Positions 50,526 to 64,000 of a stretch of DNA of 64,000 nt are shown here, one piece after another (within the stretch, counting starts at the first letter, position 1; the number at the start of each line of letters is the position of its first letter). Source of the DNA: Marisa cornuarietis (lineage: Eukaryota > Mollusca > Gastropoda > Architaenioglossa > Ampullariidae). The translations under genes and the position numbers were made by a program. The stretch lies in assembly GCA_004794655.1 (NCBI GenBank), contig SMMW01000046.1, forward strand, positions 8,729,501-8,793,500, read 5' to 3'. Below the pieces are notes generated by a model, which saw only the letters and a list, made by a program, of their open reading frames with translations, was not told where the DNA came from and did no database searches.

Positions 50526-52996
50526 GACTACACACCACTCATTTCTGTACACAACGCTTCTGTATCGAGTTAGTTGGTGGTGGATGATAACGATGTTTAA
50601 TCAAGAACAAACCAACAACTTTCATAGTTTCCCATTATTGCATTTTCTGTCTCCCAAGCAACAGCTGTTTTAGATCACAAGGAACAATTATTACAAAGAA
50701 AAGAAAAGAAACCATCAATGTTTGAACCTCAGTAACAAATTCCATGCCCAGTGAATGTCTAAACTAAAAAATGGTGACAAGCTTGTATGCATAGGTAATG
50801 CAAATTACGAGACAAATTTCAAACAAACTGAAGAAAACAAACATAGAGCACATAATGAGTGAGATCTTGATGCAATAGCTGCCTCAGCTGTTGTCCTGAA
50901 GTCCAAGCAAAAAGCGTAAGCGAAATGCAAACATATCAGTTGAAGTAACCCACTTATCTGTGCTCTGCATTCTCTCAAACCTTTGTGGAAAGTGCTCTCC
51001 TCCTTGCCAGTTGTTAGCCGTTGTCGCTTTGGAATAGTGTTATTTGGCATTGGTATGATGACAGTGGAGATGACATTCCAACAGCGACAATGATGAATGA
51101 AGAATATTGGATGTCATATCCAGAGGGTTCTTATATGCTTTATGTTTCTTTCAGATTTAATCAGAAAGAATGTACTCTGGCATTTACTAATCATACCTTC
51201 ATGCATTGTTTGAATAGGAAAACTATTTGGGAATTCTTAAGTGCCAATGTCTTTTAAGTTATGCTACAGGGCAATCAGTTTTATGAAAGAAAAAGAAAGG
51301 AGAATACAAAGGATTGCAACTGCTACACCATAAAGACCGCACAGGGCTTACAGAATGAAGGGGTGATAACCAAATGGGCACCTACCACCTCTCATTATCA
51401 CTTCGTCCTTTTAGCACACAATTGAAACAAGACACAAATCTGCTTAAAATTCTTATCTTAGTACACAGTTTACATCAAACACTGTGGTCACAATGAACCA
51501 TTCCAAACTCATATACACTTGTAATGGCCACATCAATATCACACTATGCTTTTTTGTCGGAGGGGGGGGGGATGTTCCAAGCCAAATTTTTGAGTTTTGA
51601 TGGCATAATTGCTCTGGCAGCAATTAATGAACTCTACTGGATCTCAAATCATGGAACTAAACAAAATATGGGATGAAGTTGTTATCGTCACCCAGTATTC
51701 TTTCATGCCCTTCAACAAAACTTGTTGCAGCATGTTATATGAACACATTAAGAGTTATCTGGAGCAAAAGACATTCTGCACATTTGTCAAAAAAGGTGGA
51801 AAAAACATTTGGATGCTTATCATAGCGAAGACTAGTGTTTGTGTTATGAAGTAATCCCCTCAGTCAGTGCCATAGGAACCAGGGGGATAAAGGGAAGCAG
51901 CATCCCCTCAAAAAAAGATACTGAGGAGACAAAAATGTGAACATCATTCACCATCAGCATGAAGTTTGCTCCCCACCCCCAAACCCGAGCATCTTCCTAC
52001 GCCATCGTCAGTTCCTTTGTGATGTTAACACAGACCTTTAAATTCGGCACAAGATATATTTCTTTCATGAATGCCTTTCTCATAGTCATACTAATTATTG
52101 CTTCTTCCCTGAAGCATCTCTCTGTCCTGCTGTGTTAGGATTCATAATATTATCAGAATTTTACACCTTTATTCATATTAGCATTTTAACTTAATACCTT
52201 CGTGTCATTTATTTCATCACTGAACCACATTGGACAGATGTTTCAATTCCATTATCATTAGTAGGAATACCATTATCCTTTGAAACACACAGCCATAAAA
52301 TCACAAAACAAGTATTTCATATTTTCTGTGTACATACATGGATTTCCTGTCCCTCAACAATTCAAATTGTCTCCCTTTTGCTGCTTACATTAGTAGAGGC
52401 CTGGTGCAGCCTTGCTTGCGGAACACCGTTCCCTGAGTAACAGCCGTCCACCTCACCAGAAAGCTTAAATGTTTTCAGCTACCTCACATGCACAAATGAG
52501 CACACTAGTACATCCATACACACAAGCATCCACATCCATCCATGCATGCAACACAGATGACAACATTGATCGATGAAGGACAAAAACTGTTAAAATAAAA
52601 TATATGGGATGTTACTTGCAACATTAATTACCACGAACCTACACTTAATCCTGGTCTATTGTGTTTGCTGCTGCTGTAAAATATCCTATCAAAAAAATAG
52701 CTTGAGCTGTCCAGGGACAACCGGCAATGTGATAAAATAAGAACACTTGATACAGAGATAAAATGCATTAACTTTCTGCTGAAAAGACAGAACCAACTGC
52801 TGAACAGACAGAGAGTTCCAGTCACTCTCTTAACACTGGCAAGACTGAATCTCTGACATCATCTGACACACATAAAATGTTGTAATAATTTGAAGCTAAC
52901 AGCTATTCCGTAACATTCACCCGACCACATAGTGCTGGGTGTACCGTAAATTCATTTAACCCCAGAATGCTGGGTAAAGAAGGAGCAGAATACAAC

Positions 52997-53002
52997 TTTA
53001 TT
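52997..53002 (-). promoter_or_regulatory. Candidate UGP2 poly(A) signal AATAAA
   Basis: TTTATT on the plus strand gives AATAAA 79 bases past the UGP2 stop codon at 53081. It would make a compact 3' UTR. Confidence 0.55.
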
Positions 53003-53080
53003 TTGAAACAGCTTAATCAGCCACCAGCCACATAACCTAGTATTCATTGATTTCCTCTAACATCCCCGTGCTACATGATT

Positions 53081-60265
<7,185 letters not shown>

Positions 60266-63200
60266 CTTTAAAAAAAAAAACAGCAAAAAATAAATGATGT
60301 TCTGTTTCTTTTCATTGCATTGACCTGGTCCCAATTAATACTTTAAGCCAGCATCCTGCAGGGAGCTGTTAAAGGTGGAGTGAGAAACATTAAAGTACAA
60401 TGCCAAACTACTATTAAATCTGCTACATGCTGTGCAAAAATATTTTCATATTCACTTGGCAAATCTTTTGTGGTGCAATAGCCATCTTCTCTCTAAACAC
60501 AGCTATCTTCATCTGCAATCTTCACTTCTGACAGGTATTAAAACTTATTTTAAAGCTGTTTGTAATCATTTCAGTGCTAGATGATTAACACAATGTTGAG
60601 GGGACCATGGAGGAGATACCAATTACAGTCTTTACACACAATGTTGAGCAACAGTTTTGATATTACTCATTACAGTATCTGATGACACTGGCCTTAGTCA
60701 GACAAGAGCGGTAAAGCCATAATTACAATGGTGGAGCATGGTATAAAAAAAAAACCTTGCCATTTTCTAAGATTATCTAAAAAGTTACTTTACGAAAATT
60801 CAGAAAATGAAGGTGGAAGTTTAAACTTCCTCTTTCTTCTTGCTGATTTTTTTTACCATCTGGCTCATACATATTGGCTATTTATTTCAAATCAAACATA
60901 AAGTACATATAAATGCCCACACATATAAAGATGTGCATACATACACATCGACACACATGAATCCATCAATTCTCCCTCTAAAAATTAACCATGCATATAG
61001 TTTTAACACTCTACGCTCAGATCACCACTATATTCATCATGCAACCTTTTCTCACTCTAGGTTAATACAACAGCACTTAGTAAATATGCAGTAAATCACC
61101 CAAATCCAGTGAGTTAACTAAAAATATTAATCTATATTGATAGCATTTTAACTAAAAATCGACCCTTTCTTCCACCTTGATCTATGCTGATAGCATTGTA
61201 ATTAAAATCTACCCTTCCCCCCACCCTTATAAATATTGATAGCATTTTAACTAAAAATCTACACTTCCCTTATTCCCCTATCTATAGGTCACATATCCTA
61301 GCCACTCGAGACTGGCAAAACAAAGTAATCAATACATCGAGGTCTGACTGCTGTCCATATGTGCATGTCTCATTCTTCACCACCTCAAGTCAAATGTAAT
61401 GAAAAAGACTCCCAATATTGCTTTTTTTTCTTTCATTTCGTTTGGTGGGTCTTTACAAGTGTTCTGAAGACTGTAGTGAGGTTTGTTTTTCAGTAGTTTA
61501 AAAAAAATATTCATCGAGCCAAACTGTTGGCACACAACACAAATATAGCAATCTGCCTCAGGTTTACAGTGACACAAAATGTCTTCAAAACTTAACCGTT
61601 TCATCACATTATCGTTTGCAATACTAGATCTCACTGCTCTTGTTGTGCTGCACCCTCTGCTGTGAAATATAGGATAAATAAAGGTTTTTGTTCAACTAAT
61701 TTCTGGTCTATTTCCCATCCTATTATGCTTTTCTTTGCTTCTTTGAAAGCAGTAAAGAAATAGGATCTCCAAAGCACAAAAAAGTCAAGCAAATATAGGA
61801 TTTTCCCTACCTGCTCTGTGTGTGTGTGTGTGTGTGCATATGCACACAAACATGTACATCCATGCATGTGCATTGCATGAAAATGCAGGATGCCAGTAAA
61901 TCTGTATATTTATTATATACACCTGCATGCGCAGATAAAAAAAGTGCTAAAACAAGGTCTACTTTTTGAGAAAGTTGAAAAACTGCTGTAATTACCAGTA
62001 GGTGTGAACAACTTTATGTGACATGTTTTCCTAATGCTGTGAAAAATAATGTATTTCACAGAACACATTTAGTTTTAAGTTCTCTCTCCCTCTTATAAAA
62101 AATTATCAACTTAAACTCATTATTTTTGCTTAATCTATTTAAACCAATTAATATCATGCCTCAATGAAAATATTAAAATACTTTTGCAAAAGTTCCATTT
62201 ATTACGTTACCAGCAAGTCTTCATGGCTGAGCAAAAAATTCTTGTTGTGGATGAGCGCACAGTTGTCACCCATGCCTGGGAAAATGTTGCAGCTGTTCAA
62301 CTGCTATTCACAGTGTGAAATGTTCTTCAATGTCTACTCCTATCACAAACTCTCCACATGTACACACCTACAGACACACACCTGGTCACCACTTGTGATC
62401 TAGGTAAAATTTCAGATGATTAAATCAATGGCACAGATGGGACCTACAGCTTTATCTCCCTGAAAGGGGTAGACATCGCTAATGTAGGCAACTGCAAAAC
62501 AGATTTACAAGAAGAATTTTGCACAAACTGTGAACTTGTGGGAAGGTCTGGGTATGACAGTCACTCCCTTCGTCTACTTGCCTTACTGAGCCCATAAAAC
62601 ACACCCCTGAATACTTTGTTCCTTTTCACTCAAATGCATGCACCACCCTCGCAGTGTCCAGGTGTTAACCAAACATTTTTAAGGCATACAATGATGAACT
62701 TGAAACTCTTATGACTTCTCCTCCTACCCCCCTCCCAACTCCCTTTAAAAATAATTCACTGGCCCTTGGTTCCTACTACTCTGCATAATTGTTTATACAG
62801 TGTGGGGTGTTACATTGCATAAAATATCATGTTTACTTGCAAGAATAGATCTCGTGACTAATTAGCATGCTCCACTGACTGTGACGATGTGACAAATGGT
62901 AGAGTGAAGCAGCCAGTAGATATCGGGCGGTGCCCGGTGAACATTTTTGACAATACTTGCTATTGATGGCTCATGGAGCACCCCGCATTCATCTTCCTGG
63001 TGCACCCGATTAAACAACTCCAGCTTGAATGCCAGTGGAGATATAAAGGAACTGCAAGACACTGTCACATGAACACACGATGGACCAGGAAAGAAAAGTG
63101 TCACCTTTCATCTACAATGTGGCTGTGATTAGAGCAGCACGCGAGGCCTTAAGCTATAAAATGTGACATACGTCAGAGGGAGGGTGGACTTTGCTAATGT

Positions 63201-64000
63201 AAGCTGTTTCTACCATACCCTTGGCATTCTCTGTTTCTCCTACACCACCTCCATGAATGCACACCCAGTCATGCACATACCTCTGCACCAGTACAATCAT
63301 GTGTGTGGTGTCAAAGAAACGCCACTCACTCCTTTATTTATTGTGGTGATGCTTGCACTTTAAGTCTCTTCACTCCCTCTGGAGATTAACAGTGAAGACA
63401 CCACCACAGAATGCACAGGTGTGGCTGGCAAAAAAGATGTAGGATGACCTGGTGTGGCAGAAGTTTCTGTGCTAGTATTCCAACTAAAACAGTTACTGGT
63501 AATAGCAATAGCTAGAAACTCAGATATGCTGCATTAGACATCCTCCATCAGACAATGCTGCAGTTTATTAACATCTTAACCCACCACTTCCTTAGTTTCT
63601 GATGATTTTCAAGGTCAGCAGCTAAGTTAAATCAGGGCAAGCTAACACCACTAGCACCAGAGCCCTCTTAAGGGAAGCCACATCCAGGAAGAAACTATGT
63701 ATGCCAGAGACAAGATCTGACAGCGCAAACCACAAGCCCCATTGTCTTCATAAGGTCTTTGTTCCTAAGTCACAAGACCCATTTCCAGTTTCAGATGCAC
63801 AATAACTGATGGCATGATCTTTAACAAGATGCAGTAACCTACATCAGTATCACAAATATTGAGCATGAAAATCTCTGATAATTTAACATACTATTTTAGC
63901 TCTGTCAGTGCATACATAATATTTAGCAATATGTCATCAGGAAGCAATTTTGTAAGAAAAAAAGCAAAAATGGAAATATGATGCAGAAAAAAAATTCCTG
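60266..64000 (-). other. Probable UGP2 first intron or 5' flank
   Basis: The first recognised UGP2 exon has an acceptor at 60265, so at least part of this must be intron. I searched for a short ATG-bearing exon ending in phase 0 and cannot choose one. The region holds a TG microsatellite at 61817-61836. An imperfect local repeat around TGATAGCATT-TAACTAAAAATC lies at about 61137-61262 (three units). No recognisable protein is present. Confidence 0.5.

Larger units (their letters stand above)
45690..53080. other. Convergent intergenic region, VPS54 and UGP2
   Basis: The region is AT-rich with no gene I can support. It holds candidate VPS54 poly(A) signals, an RTE C-terminal fragment at 50340-50525 and a G-run at 51561-51570. 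A minus-strand open frame at 52628-52825 is unrecognised. The rest shows nothing I can name. Confidence 0.6.

Noticed and set aside
61377..61634. Minus-strand frame MRSSIANDNVMKRLSFEDIL as a candidate UGP2 first exon
   Set aside because: No donor in phase 0 in a suitable place and no likeness to UGP2 N-termini; left unassigned.

Overview
This 64 kb window is animal nuclear DNA. It is AT-rich, the genes are split into many short exons with GT-AG introns of about 0.1-3.5 kb, and the introns and intergenic space are full of decayed transposons, mostly LINE 3' fragments ending in trinucleotide runs. Protein sequences and repeat types fit a lophotrochozoan invertebrate, probably a mollusc and perhaps a gastropod. 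The phylum is inferred from overall resemblance, not proven.

Four conserved single-copy genes are present, rebuilt here exon by exon from splice sites and matching phases. (1) ATG2, minus strand, 389-5492: N-terminal end of the autophagy lipid-transfer protein, six exons, continuing past the left edge. (2) WDR20, minus strand, 19038-25054: WD-repeat activator of USP12/USP46 deubiquitinases, four coding exons, 598 codons. (3) VPS54, plus strand, 26053-45689: GARP tethering subunit, 25 coding exons, 956 codons with an unbroken frame. (4) UGP2, minus strand, 53081-60265: UDP-glucose pyrophosphorylase, 13 exons and 501 codons, lacking only a short first coding exon. WDR20 and VPS54 are head to head across about 1 kb. 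VPS54 and UGP2 converge tail to tail, the arrangement I recall for human 2p15.

Region by region: 1-5.5 kb ATG2; 5.5-9.1 kb a cluster of transposon debris (LINE tails, a MITE-like pair with a SINE-like insert); 9.1-19 kb AT-rich DNA without recognisable genes, part of which may be the WDR20 3' UTR; 19-25 kb WDR20; 25-26 kb shared promoter; 26-45.7 kb VPS54, whose introns carry an RTE-type LINE, a repeat with a STRAD pseudokinase fragment, CR1/L2-like tails and a nested LINE/mariner/hAT patch; 45.7-53 kb convergent intergenic space; 53-60.3 kb UGP2; 60.3-64 kb probable UGP2 first intron or upstream DNA.

The genes are not one pathway, although ATG2 and VPS54 both serve membrane traffic. The most unusual items are a dispersed repeat carrying a fragment of the host pseudokinase STRAD (two copies), a paired zinc-finger N-terminus on VPS54, a broken copy of part of WDR20 exon 3 inside WDR20 intron 1, and a LINE tail that forms the 3' splice-site region of VPS54 exon 14. 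I found no clearly new multi-gene system.
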